Source of the DNA: an uncultured Bacteroidales bacterium
GTDB lineage: Bacteria; Bacteroidota; Bacteroidia; Bacteroidales; UBA932
DNA length: 52,360 nucleotides
Reading direction: 5' to 3'
Assembly (NCBI GenBank): GCA_944322925.1
Contig: CALUQM010000012.1
Location: forward strand, 1-52,360
Numbering within the stretch: the first letter of the stretch is position 1; every line of letters begins with the position of its first letter. The translations under genes and the position numbers were made by a program. The notes beneath the pieces are model-generated. The model was not told where the DNA came from and made no database searches. It saw only the letters and a program-made list of their open reading frames with translations. Shown one piece after another: positions 32,533 to 41,747 of the stretch.

Positions 32533-35500
32533 ATGAGACATTTATTTATTGTTGCCTTTTTTCTTGTTTCAATCATATCCGTTCAGGCAGCAATCAATTC
32601 TCAGTATAACTTCGAGAAAGGAGTACCGGGATTCGTGCGCGTTAGCGGTAACGGAACAGTCGGACCGTCTGCCGAAAAGTTCAAGGACGGCAAGTCGTCG
32701 GTAAAGTTCAGCTGGCAGGGACAGGCATCTCTCGATTTCAACAACTGTACCGATATCGAGGCTTCGATGAAGGTAAACGGAGCCGGTATCATGATATGGA
32801 TATACAATACCTCTCCGATGAAGGATCCTCTGAGATTCACGTTCTGGAACTGGAGCAATGAGGAAATCTGTCATTTCGACTTCAACATGGATTTCAGGGG
32901 CTGGCGTACGGCATGGATAAAATATATAGACATGCCGTGCCCTTACGGACATTACGGCGACAAAAAGGCTGCCGAACGGGCTGTCAATGTCGCCAAAATG
33001 ACGATAGTCCCTCCAGCATCCGTGCCGGAAGGGACCATTTATATAGACAGGCTGACTTTTGCGACAAAAAAGCTCCACGATCAGATTACCCCTGACATGC
33101 AGATCCCGGAGAACAATTACAGTCTTCAGAGAAACATGTGGCACTGGTGCAGGCTTTGGGAATGGGAGCAGTATCCGCCACTTGAGGCGGTTCCGGTTAC
33201 TGCGGAGCAGCAGGAAATGCTCGACCTTGTGGAAGAGAGGATGGACAGGCAGATCAGGGCCGGCAACTCGAGCGAGAATTACGTCAAGGGAACACTTCTT
33301 AAACGGGCGGACGATATCTATGTGAAATATGGTTTGCAGCGGCTTCCGGACGGGTCGGTAACAGGCGCTCCTCTGCTGAGCGATGACGAGTTCAACAATT
33401 CTCTCGGAGAAATGAGGATAAGGTTCATAGGGCAGCTGATCAACTATTATGCCCAGGACTATTCATATACAGGCAATACATCCAATATGGACAGGGTCCT
33501 GGTGGCTATGGACCATGCAATAGACCAGGGCTTCGCATACGGAAGCGGACTCGGTACCAACCACCATTACGGCTATCAGATCCGTGAACTGTACAGGGGA
33601 ATGTGGATGCTGCGCGACGAAATAGAGAAGGCCGGAAAGACTGACGAGTACGTAAAGGTCCTTGAATACTGGAGCGGTCTCCAGGAGACCCGGCTGCCGT
33701 TCGTCTACGGCAGGGACGAGATTCTCGACAGCTGGCATACTCTCCTTGAAGCCAAACTGATAGCGGCGATGATGAATTCCGATCCTGCGGAGAGATATGC
33801 AAAGATGAAATCCCTTTCGCAGTGGGTGTCCGGTTCCATTTCATATTCTCCGGGTACTCTCGGTGGATTCAAGCCGGACGGGACATCATTCCATCACGGA
33901 GGCCATTATCCGGCTTACTCAGTAGGGGCATTCGCCGTGCTCGGGGAATTCTGCGAGTATTCCAACGGTACAGATTTCGTAATCACCGAAGATGCCCGCA
34001 GGACCTTGAAGCATGTCCTGCTCACCATGAGGGATTACTGCAATCTTACTGACTGGGGAGTAGGCATCTGCGGCCGTCATCCGTTCAACGGCTTCATACC
34101 TGAGGCGGATATCGAGGCCTATGCTTCGCTTGCCCTGCTCGGAGATCTGACAGATTCCGGTCTCGGTGCCGATCCCGAACTCGGAGGCGCGTATCTTTAT
34201 CTCGGAGGTTCGGATCCCGAGTCTGTATCGGCATTGCGCAAGGCCGGAGTTTCAGGCCCGTCTGCAGCCCCCGAAGGTTTCTTCGTTTTGAACTATGCTG
34301 CCCTGGGAATCCATCGCAGGGACAACTGGATGCTCTCTCTCAAGGCATACAATTCCGATGTCTGGGGTTCGGAAATATATACTGCGGACAACCGTTACGG
34401 ACGTTACCAGAGCTATGCAACAGCCCAGCTGATCGGCTCGGGAAACCCGGTTTCTGCGGCTGAAAGCGGTTTCTCCCAGGAAGGGTGGGACTGGAACAGA
34501 ATGCCGGGAGCCACAACCGTCCACCTTCCTTTCGACATGCTTGAAAATCCGTTGAAAGGAACACTTATGGAAAGGAATGATTCTCGCTTCCCGGGTGCGT
34601 CTTCTCTCGAAGGGCGTAACGGAATGCTGGCGTTCACCTATGTAGAAAAAGACAGACAGAACTTCTGCGCAGGCGCGACTGCGACCAAAAGCATATTCTG
34701 TTTCGACAACAGGATAGTCTATATCGGAAGCGGAATATCCAATACGAAAAATTACGGATATCCTACGGAAACTACGCTTTACCAGCTTAAAATCGAAGAC
34801 AGGGACGACCTTGTAGTCGATATCAATGACGTATTTTTCGGAGACTTCCCGTTCCCGTATACATATACTTTCGCCGAGGAGGGACAGGCTGTCCTGAATG
34901 ATCCGTATGGAAATATCTATATTCTTCCTGACGCCTCGGGCCTGAAAGTCGTAAAACAGACGCAGGAATCTCCTTCCGATACCAAGAAGAAGACCGGAAC
35001 AGGCGACTTCATTACAGCCTATATTGACCACGGCGTGTCTCCGGACGGGGCTTCGTATGAGTACATGATGCTTGTACAGCCGACATCGAAGGAAACCAAG
35101 GCTTATTCCAGAAATCTGCCTTATACCGTAATTCGCAGAGACAATGCAGCTCATGTGGTGAATGACCATATTACCGGAATCACTGCGTACGCATGTTACA
35201 AGGCATACAACGGTGCGGATTCCGCGGAAGGCTTCGCCTCTGTTCCGAAAGGCAAGGATGCGAAACCGTATCTCCCTGTTTCTTCTATCGATGCCGAAAC
35301 CCTCGTAATGGAAAGGACAACGGAAGACGGAACTGTCGTCATGAGTATCTGTACTCCGGACCTCGGTATTACCGAGAAAGCGTATACCACCCCGCAGCCG
35401 AGCCAGGTGCTCCGGAAAACGGTCGTGATAGAAGGGGAGTGGGAGACGGTATCTCCGTCTGAAAAGGTGCATCTTCTCAGGGAAAACGGGAAGACATCCG

Positions 35501-35556
35501 TCACTGCCGACTGCGTTGACGGCCAGCCGGTAGAATTCCTGTTGAAAAGAATCTGA
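32533..35556 (+). CDS. Chondroitin ABC-type lyase (PL8), first gene of the rightward operon
   Basis: A 1007-residue secreted lyase with a signal peptide ending near ISVQAAINS, an N-terminal jelly-roll (LRFTFWNWSNEEICHFDFNM; TIYIDRLTFATKKLHD), a helical catalytic domain (GFAYGSGLGTNHHYGYQIRE) and C-terminal sandwiches. Catalytic set by alignment with chondroitinase ABC: H455 and Y462 in FHHGGHYPAY, R515 in GRHPFNG, E614 in WGSEIYTADNRYGRY. It is a clear relative of the leftward PL8 but with different details (HHGGH versus HHRKA), so the two may differ in substrate. It sits directly before susC, an unusual first gene for a Sus operon. Confidence 0.9.
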   Translation: MRHLFIVAFFLVSIISVQAAINSQYNFEKGVPGFVRVSGNGTVGPSAEKFKDGKSSVKFSWQGQASLDFNNCTDIEASMKVNGAGIMIWIYNTSPMKDPLRFTFWNWSNEEICHFDFNMDFRGWRTAWIKYIDMPCPYGHYGDKKAAERAVNVAKMTIVPPASVPEGTIYIDRLTFATKKLHDQITPDMQIPENNYSLQRNMWHWCRLWEWEQYPPLEAVPVTAEQQEMLDLVEERMDRQIRAGNSSENYVKGTLLKRADDIYVKYGLQRLPDGSVTGAPLLSDDEFNNSLGEMRIRFIGQLINYYAQDYSYTGNTSNMDRVLVAMDHAIDQGFAYGSGLGTNHHYGYQIRELYRGMWMLRDEIEKAGKTDEYVKVLEYWSGLQETRLPFVYGRDEILDSWHTLLEAKLIAAMMNSDPAERYAKMKSLSQWVSGSISYSPGTLGGFKPDGTSFHHGGHYPAYSVGAFAVLGEFCEYSNGTDFVITEDARRTLKHVLLTMRDYCNLTDWGVGICGRHPFNGFIPEADIEAYASLALLGDLTDSGLGADPELGGAYLYLGGSDPESVSALRKAGVSGPSAAPEGFFVLNYAALGIHRRDNWMLSLKAYNSDVWGSEIYTADNRYGRYQSYATAQLIGSGNPVSAAESGFSQEGWDWNRMPGATTVHLPFDMLENPLKGTLMERNDSRFPGASSLEGRNGMLAFTYVEKDRQNFCAGATATKSIFCFDNRIVYIGSGISNTKNYGYPTETTLYQLKIEDRDDLVVDINDVFFGDFPFPYTYTFAEEGQAVLNDPYGNIYILPDASGLKVVKQTQESPSDTKKKTGTGDFITAYIDHGVSPDGASYEYMMLVQPTSKETKAYSRNLPYTVIRRDNAAHVVNDHITGITAYACYKAYNGADSAEGFASVPKGKDAKPYLPVSSIDAETLVMERTTEDGTVVMSICTPDLGITEKAYTTPQPSQVLRKTVVIEGEWETVSPSEKVHLLRENGKTSVTADCVDGQPVEFLLKRI

Positions 35557-35613
35557 CCTGATGCCGGTACTGAACTGTAACTGTAATCTGAAATAATTAA
35601 TAAACTTTAACTG

Positions 35614-38600
35614 ATGTATAAACTAACTGTACTATTGACGTCGCTGACTCTTCTTACGGCTTTTGCCTGGAACTTGTCAGCACAGGATATCGAGGTCAAG
35701 GGTCGTGTTACCGATACTTCAGGCGAGCCGCTTGTGGCTGTGACCGTGTATGAATCCGGCAATACTTCCAACGGAACAGTGACTGACATGGACGGAAACT
35801 ATACCATTTCAGTCCCGTCCACCGCCACACTCGTATTCTCATGCCTGGGCTTCGAGGAAATCCAGGAGGTAGTTGCCAAACGAAGCACCATAAACGTCTC
35901 TATGGCTGAGGAACAGCTTTCGATCGATGCGGCTGAAGTCGTCAGTGTGGGTTACGGCTCCGTGACGAGACGGGACCTTACCGGTTCCGTGAGCAAGGTC
36001 GATATGGGCGAAATCATGAAGACGCCCGTGACGAATTTCGACCAGGCTCTTACGGGACGTGTCGCGGGAGTGGTCGTGTCCACTTCGGACGGCTCCCTCG
36101 GCGCCGAGGCGAATATTACGATCAGGGGCAACAATTCGCTTACCCAGAGCAGCGCCCCTCTTTACGTTATCGACGGATTTCCGTCTGAGAGTTCCATGGC
36201 CCTGTCCATCAACTCTGCCGATATCGAGTCAATCGACATACTGAAAGACGCTTCAGCAACGGCCATCTACGGAGCAAGAGGCGCAAACGGTGTCATTGTA
36301 ATTACGACGAAGCAGGGTGTGGAAGGCAAGCCGAAAGTTTCATTCAGTGCTTCATGGACAGGAAACAAGATCTACAACAAGATCGATCTTATGGATGCAT
36401 ACGAGTTCGTCGAGTTCCAGACGGAAATGTATGAAGGATCAGGCAGCACCAATATCTATCTCAAACACGGCGATCAGGAATACAGCATCGAGGACTACAG
36501 GAACGTCCGTACATATGACTGGCAGGACGAGATATACAGGACCGCCCTGGTTCAGAATTACAACGTATCGCTTTCCGGAGGAAGCAAGGAGGCCGGGAAC
36601 AGATATGCGGCAAGTTTTTCTGTCCTGGATCAGGACGGTATCATCGTGAATTCGAATTTCCAGAGGTATCAGGGCAAGATCAATTTCTCACAGAACATCG
36701 GGGAGAAGGTAAAGGCCGACCTGAATGTCAACTATTCAAGATCCGTAACGAGCGGTACGAATCCTACGGCGGCACAGCAGTCCTCCTCCGCTTCAGGATG
36801 GCTGATTTATTCGGTCTGGGGCTATCGTCCGGTAAAACCTATCTGGGATACTACGAGAGATGATGAATTCCTCATGTCGCCGATAGACGAGGACATAGCA
36901 GATTCGAACGATTACAGGTTCAATCCGGCGCTTTCCGTAAGAAACGAGTGCAGGAAGACTATTCAGGATTACCTCAATGCGCAACTGGGACTCACATATA
37001 CCATTATTCCGGACCTCGTGCTCAAGGTCACCGGCACATACACTCTTCAGGAGCGCCGCAGAGAAGAGTTCAACGGTACCCAGACATATACCGGCTATGA
37101 AGGCTCTCCTTCCGGCAACGGTATCAACGGAGCCATTTACTGGACCAACTGGGTGACATGGCTGAACGAGAATACCCTTACATGGACAAAGCATATCAAC
37201 AGGGCCCATCATCTTACGCTCCTCGGAGGTGTGACCTTCCAGGGACAGACCAATGATTACAAGGGTACCAAAGCCACGAACATGACCACGGAGGCCCTCG
37301 GGCTGAACGGAATGCATACCGGCCACTATCAGTCGGTGACTCCATGGGAATACAACTGGAGGATGATGTCCGGTCTCTTCAGACTTCAGTACAACTACAG
37401 ATACAAATATTATCTGACTGCATCATTCAGGGCTGACGGCTCGTCGAAGTTCCCCAAACATAACCAGTGGGGTTATTTCCCGTCGGCTTCCCTTGCGTGG
37501 AACTTCAACAGGGAGGATGCCCTGAAGGACAGCAGCTGGCTGAAAAACGGAAAGCTCCGCCTTTCATGGGGACTTACGGGTAACAACAGGACCACTACTC
37601 CTTACGATTTCTATGCCCAGCTGACTACTGTACCGGGAAGCAGCGACGGAAATGACTATGTATTCGGAGGCAGCATAGTTTCCGGATATTTCCCTAACAA
37701 CCTTCTGAATGAAGGCCTGAAATGGGAGACTACGGAACAGTGGAATGCAGGTCTCGACCTCACATTCTTCGAGAATGACAGGATCAAGTTCACGGTGGAC
37801 TGGTACATGAAGAATACCTACGACCTTCTGCTCAGGGCCACGCTTCCTTCATCGTCAGGATATGAATCAGCGATGATGAATATAGGTTCCATGCGAAATA
37901 CCGGTTGGGAATTTTCTCTGGAAACATTGAATGTCAATAACAAGAATTTCCAGTGGACCACTTCCTTCAACATCGCGCTGAACCGGAACAAGGTGACGGC
38001 TCTGACCAACGACCAGTATTCTCTTATGACATCGGTGTCATGGGACCAGAAGTTCAACAACCAGTATCCTTATATCACGCAGGTCGGCAAGCCTTCCGGA
38101 ATGATGTACGGCTACATCTACGAGGGCACCTACAAGCAGGAGGATTTCATAGGAAATTCACTGAAGGACAATGTGCCTGCCTTGTCGAGCGTGGCTAGGG
38201 ATGAAATCCGCCCGGGAGATCCTAAGTACAGGGATATCAACGGAGACGGTACCGTCGACGACGATGACCGCACCATTATCGGCTGCGGACAGCCTCTCCA
38301 TACGGGAGGTTTCGGAAATTCATTCTATTTCTACGGGTTCGACCTCAACATATTCTTCTCCTGGAGTTACGGCAACGATATTCTCAATGCCAACAGGCTT
38401 ATATTCGAAAACGGCTCCATCACCAACCTCAACCAGCTTGCATCCTATACGGACAGGTTCAATGCAGTGGACAATCCGGACAGCGATATTCCGAGAGTGG
38501 GTGCTGAAGGCATGTTCGTCTATTCTTCAAGAGTCGTGGAAGACGGCTCGTTCCTGAAGTTGAGGAACGTATCGCTCGGTTACACTCTTCCGAGACGCGC

Positions 38601-38787
38601 CCTCAGAAAGATGCACTTCGATACCATGAGAGTATATGTTTCAGCCGACAATATCTGGACATGGACAAGTTACAGCGGTCCTGACCCTGAAGTATCCACC
38701 AGGAATTCCGTGCTTACCCCAGGATTCGACTGGTCGGCTTATCCGAGGGCATTCGGTCTGACTGCCGGTGTTTCATTCACGTTCTAA
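35614..38787 (+). CDS. SusC-family TonB-dependent outer-membrane transporter
   Basis: A 1057-residue protein. A signal peptide (ends near NLSAQDIEV) leads into a carboxypeptidase-regulatory-like domain (VKGRVTDTSGEPLVAVTVYE), then the TonB box region (AAEVVSVGYGSVTRRDLTGS), the plug (APLYVIDGFPSES; SIDILKDASATAIYGARGAN with GVIVITTK) and a large beta-barrel ending in an aromatic residue (TAGVSFTF). It has no N-terminal STN domain, so it is not of the type that signals to an anti-sigma factor. It imports glycan oligosaccharides with SusD as lid. Operon: 57 bases after PL8, 13 bases before susD. I see no separate promoter. Confidence 0.95.
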   Translation: MYKLTVLLTSLTLLTAFAWNLSAQDIEVKGRVTDTSGEPLVAVTVYESGNTSNGTVTDMDGNYTISVPSTATLVFSCLGFEEIQEVVAKRSTINVSMAEEQLSIDAAEVVSVGYGSVTRRDLTGSVSKVDMGEIMKTPVTNFDQALTGRVAGVVVSTSDGSLGAEANITIRGNNSLTQSSAPLYVIDGFPSESSMALSINSADIESIDILKDASATAIYGARGANGVIVITTKQGVEGKPKVSFSASWTGNKIYNKIDLMDAYEFVEFQTEMYEGSGSTNIYLKHGDQEYSIEDYRNVRTYDWQDEIYRTALVQNYNVSLSGGSKEAGNRYAASFSVLDQDGIIVNSNFQRYQGKINFSQNIGEKVKADLNVNYSRSVTSGTNPTAAQQSSSASGWLIYSVWGYRPVKPIWDTTRDDEFLMSPIDEDIADSNDYRFNPALSVRNECRKTIQDYLNAQLGLTYTIIPDLVLKVTGTYTLQERRREEFNGTQTYTGYEGSPSGNGINGAIYWTNWVTWLNENTLTWTKHINRAHHLTLLGGVTFQGQTNDYKGTKATNMTTEALGLNGMHTGHYQSVTPWEYNWRMMSGLFRLQYNYRYKYYLTASFRADGSSKFPKHNQWGYFPSASLAWNFNREDALKDSSWLKNGKLRLSWGLTGNNRTTTPYDFYAQLTTVPGSSDGNDYVFGGSIVSGYFPNNLLNEGLKWETTEQWNAGLDLTFFENDRIKFTVDWYMKNTYDLLLRATLPSSSGYESAMMNIGSMRNTGWEFSLETLNVNNKNFQWTTSFNIALNRNKVTALTNDQYSLMTSVSWDQKFNNQYPYITQVGKPSGMMYGYIYEGTYKQEDFIGNSLKDNVPALSSVARDEIRPGDPKYRDINGDGTVDDDDRTIIGCGQPLHTGGFGNSFYFYGFDLNIFFSWSYGNDILNANRLIFENGSITNLNQLASYTDRFNAVDNPDSDIPRVGAEGMFVYSSRVVEDGSFLKLRNVSLGYTLPRRALRKMHFDTMRVYVSADNIWTWTSYSGPDPEVSTRNSVLTPGFDWSAYPRAFGLTAGVSFTF

Positions 38788-38800
38788 TGGAGGATATGTT

Positions 38801-40582
38801 ATGAAGAAATTGAATAAATATGCTATTATTGCAGCGGCCATTGCCTGCGTATCCTGCGATTTTCTCGACGTCAAGCCGGAGGTTATCACGGATGACGGAT
38901 TCTATACATCGGAGAGCGAACTTCTCTACGGTCTCGCCGGAGTCTACGGCGTGATAAACAATGAGGGTTTTTACGGGAACCATTATTCTCTCATGCTTTC
39001 CAACACCGACGACCTTTGCTATTACAACAGGACATCCGCCAGTAATCTTTCCGTATGGTACAGGCATGATGCCAGTTCTCAGGAAGTTTATTCCGCCTGG
39101 ACGGAAATCTATCAGGGGGTAAACAATGCCAATGTATTCATGGACAAGATCCGGGACTCCGAATTCGACAAGGACGACACATATTACAACGAGGCCAGGT
39201 TTCTCAGGGCTTTCTATCATTTTATTCTTGCCCAGGCTTGGGGAGACGTCCCTTTGAGGACATTGCCTCTTACTTCTCTCGAAGATGAGAATATCTATTG
39301 CGGCGTGACGCCACAGCTCGATGTCCTTGAATGGGCTGCCGGCGAGATGGAGGCTTGTCTGTACGGTGATGCGGAAGTTCCTGCCGATCCGGAGGCTGCC
39401 GATCCGGTCCTGGCAGAGGTGCTTGCAACGGAGGATCTGTCCGACACCCCTTCAAGAGTGGCTCCGTCGACGGTCTGCGGCATACTTTCCAGAGTATATC
39501 TTTTCATGGCCGGCGAGACTGTCCAGGGTACGGACGATGACATGAAGCATGAATATTTCGGCAAGGCCATGAAATTTTCCAAGGCTGTCATCGATGCCGG
39601 CAAGCATGAACTCAACCCTGACTATGCACAGGTATTCATAAATATGATATCGGATATTTACGACGTGGAATACAGGGAGTCCATGTGGGAAGCTGATTTT
39701 CTCGGCAACCGTTCGAGCTCGGACAACTGGAGCAACGGACGTATCGGCGATCTCATAGGTCTGCAGAGTTCCGCGGATGTCGGGACTTACGATGACGTCC
39801 AGTGCAATTTCGCATACGGACAGTACAACGGATCTCTCAAACTCTGGAATCTTTACTGGCAGGAAGACAGGACTGCCGACGAGTATCAGATAAAAGGCGG
39901 TGCAGGAATAGACCAGAGTCAGGGATGGGACAAACGCCAGTACTGGAACATGCGTCCGTACAATTATGCCGGAGGCGATTTTTCCGCTACAGGCGAATCA
40001 TGGCGGGGCGGTATCGACAAGACTCCGTACAGGGTTTCTCCGGAAACTACATTCACGAATCCTACCATTGCCAGAGGTATGAGGAACTGCGGAAAATATT
40101 GTCGTGAAGTCATTTATGAAGGAGTCAAGGGAGACAGGGGATCGTACACTCCGGTCAACTATCCTATTCTCCGCTATTCCGATGTGCTTCTGATGTATGC
40201 CGAAGCATATAACGAGTATCACAAGGCGCCCTCCAGGGAGGCATTCGACTGCGTTGTCGAGGTCAGAGACAGGGCCGGCATCAAGACCAGGGATTTCAGT
40301 GAATATCAGTCTTACAGCGATTTCAGGCAGTTTGTCCGGAATGAAAGGGGCCGCGAACTTTGTTTCGAATCCCTGCGCAAGTACGATCTTATCCGTTGGG
40401 GAATTTTCGTGGAGTCCATGAAGGGTTATATTACGGATGCACTCGATCCTGCATGGGGAAGCGGCAATACGGATGATGTGGCATCGAACACTGCGTCTGC
40501 CGTTCAGGAAAGACATATCGTTCTTCCTATCCCGTCCATAGAGATAGGAGTAAACGGAGTCGAACAGAATCCATTGTGGTAG
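38801..40582 (+). CDS. SusD-family surface glycan-binding lipoprotein
   Basis: A 593-residue lipoprotein (VSCDFLDVKPE, Cys18), the partner lid of the preceding SusC. SusD/RagB features: the N-terminal DFLDVKPE, YNEARFLRAFYHFILAQAWG (TPR-type helices), VNYPILRYSDVLLMYAEAYN, and FVRNERGRELCFESLRKYDL followed by IRWG near the end. The start is the ATG at 38801, preceded by GGAGG 12 bases upstream; the longer frame begins inside susC. The residues that face the glycan cannot be told by eye. Confidence 0.95.
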   Translation: MKKLNKYAIIAAAIACVSCDFLDVKPEVITDDGFYTSESELLYGLAGVYGVINNEGFYGNHYSLMLSNTDDLCYYNRTSASNLSVWYRHDASSQEVYSAWTEIYQGVNNANVFMDKIRDSEFDKDDTYYNEARFLRAFYHFILAQAWGDVPLRTLPLTSLEDENIYCGVTPQLDVLEWAAGEMEACLYGDAEVPADPEAADPVLAEVLATEDLSDTPSRVAPSTVCGILSRVYLFMAGETVQGTDDDMKHEYFGKAMKFSKAVIDAGKHELNPDYAQVFINMISDIYDVEYRESMWEADFLGNRSSSDNWSNGRIGDLIGLQSSADVGTYDDVQCNFAYGQYNGSLKLWNLYWQEDRTADEYQIKGGAGIDQSQGWDKRQYWNMRPYNYAGGDFSATGESWRGGIDKTPYRVSPETTFTNPTIARGMRNCGKYCREVIYEGVKGDRGSYTPVNYPILRYSDVLLMYAEAYNEYHKAPSREAFDCVVEVRDRAGIKTRDFSEYQSYSDFRQFVRNERGRELCFESLRKYDLIRWGIFVESMKGYITDALDPAWGSGNTDDVASNTASAVQERHIVLPIPSIEIGVNGVEQNPLW

Positions 40583-40609
40583 TATTGATTTTAAAATTTT
40601 ACTGAAGAT

Positions 40610-41614
40610 ATGATTAAGAAATTATTGCTGTATGTCGTTTCTGCCCTTGCATTCCTGCCATTTACGACAGGATGCGAGCAGGCGAACATATATACTGAGG
40701 TAGACTTCAATGTAACTCTGGATCCGTCGAATACGTATTATGCAGGCGAACCGGTGAAGTTCAACATCAGCGGCAATCCTGACAATCTCCTGTTTTACAG
40801 CGGGGAGATAGGTTCCAACTACGAATACAAGGACCGCTACGATGTGCCTGCCGAAGAGGTCAATTCCATTGTGCTCGACATGCAGATTCAGCACAGATAC
40901 GGCAGCCCTGATGACGGGGCGCTGGATATCTACTATACCGATCAGTTCAACGGCTTGTCCGGTGACGGTGCGAAAGACAGACAGGATATCCAGGCCATGC
41001 TCGACGGCGGGATGCAGGGCTGGACCAAGGTGGAGTTCGAGGATAACGGGCGGCAGACGAACGTGTCATTCCCCGTATCGACTCCAAATATGGCTGAATG
41101 CGCTGAAAATCTGTGTATAGCCTTTCACTGGAGGCCTTCCGCGTACCTTGATAATCCGACAGGTATTCCGATGGACACTTATTTCGTGAACGGGGTCGTA
41201 ACCGTGAATATCGAGGGCGTGAATCCCGTGCAGCATAATCTCAAGACTCTTATGGGTACTGCACTCATGATGGATGAAAGCATAGACCCGTATCTGATCA
41301 GTTCTGGAAACGGAAGCATCAGGCTCGATACGGACAATGACATATCATTTGCAGGCGGATATGTGGATCAAATAAAGCATTCCTGCGAGGGTTGGATCTT
41401 TTCATACCCGCGGGCTTTCAACGTGACATCTCCGGATCAGGGAGTCGTAATCAAGAATCTGCAGAATTACATGCACTCGTATGAATATACTTTCAATGAG
41501 GCCGGAACCTACACGGTGACATTTGTAGGGACCAATGCAAATTATGCAGGCTCCTCGCGTGAAGTCAGACAGATGACAGTGAATATACTCAATACTCCTC
41601 TTGTGACGGAATAA
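40610..41614 (+). CDS. DUF5017 surface glycan-binding lipoprotein (SusE/F position)
   Basis: A 334-residue lipoprotein (FTTGCEQAN, Cys22), last gene of the rightward PUL operon, 27 bases after susD. It begins with a PKD/Ig-like strand pattern (VDFNVTLDPSNTYYAGEPVK; FNISGNPDNLLFYSGEIGSN). It ends with another Ig-like segment (YEYTFNEAGTYTVTFVGTNA). This fits the DUF5017 family seen behind susD genes. It likely helps hold the glycosaminoglycan at the surface. Function is by position and family only. Confidence 0.8.
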   Translation: MIKKLLLYVVSALAFLPFTTGCEQANIYTEVDFNVTLDPSNTYYAGEPVKFNISGNPDNLLFYSGEIGSNYEYKDRYDVPAEEVNSIVLDMQIQHRYGSPDDGALDIYYTDQFNGLSGDGAKDRQDIQAMLDGGMQGWTKVEFEDNGRQTNVSFPVSTPNMAECAENLCIAFHWRPSAYLDNPTGIPMDTYFVNGVVTVNIEGVNPVQHNLKTLMGTALMMDESIDPYLISSGNGSIRLDTDNDISFAGGYVDQIKHSCEGWIFSYPRAFNVTSPDQGVVIKNLQNYMHSYEYTFNEAGTYTVTFVGTNANYAGSSREVRQMTVNILNTPLVTE

Positions 41615-41650
41615 CCGGAGTCTGGCCTGCAGGGTGGAATTTAATGTAAA

Positions 41651-41697
41651 AGGGTGACCAAAAAGAGATTTTCGGCCACCCTCTCTTTGTCTTTCTT
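41651..41697. terminator. Bidirectional terminator between the PUL and the M49-like gene
   Basis: AGGGTGACC (41651-41659) pairs with GGCCACCCT (41674-41682) with one mismatch. A T-rich stretch follows on the plus strand and an A-rich one precedes it, so it can serve both the rightward PUL operon and the convergent M49-like gene. The rest of the 41615-41747 gap shows nothing else. Confidence 0.75.
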
Positions 41698-41747
41698 CGA
41701 AAGACTATACCTTTCTTATCAGGTCCGTTTTGTCGCGCGAATCCTTG

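Noticed and set aside
34252-35472. 406-codon open frame on the minus strand
   Set aside because: Antisense to the PL8 lyase gene at 32533-35556; no recognisable domain.
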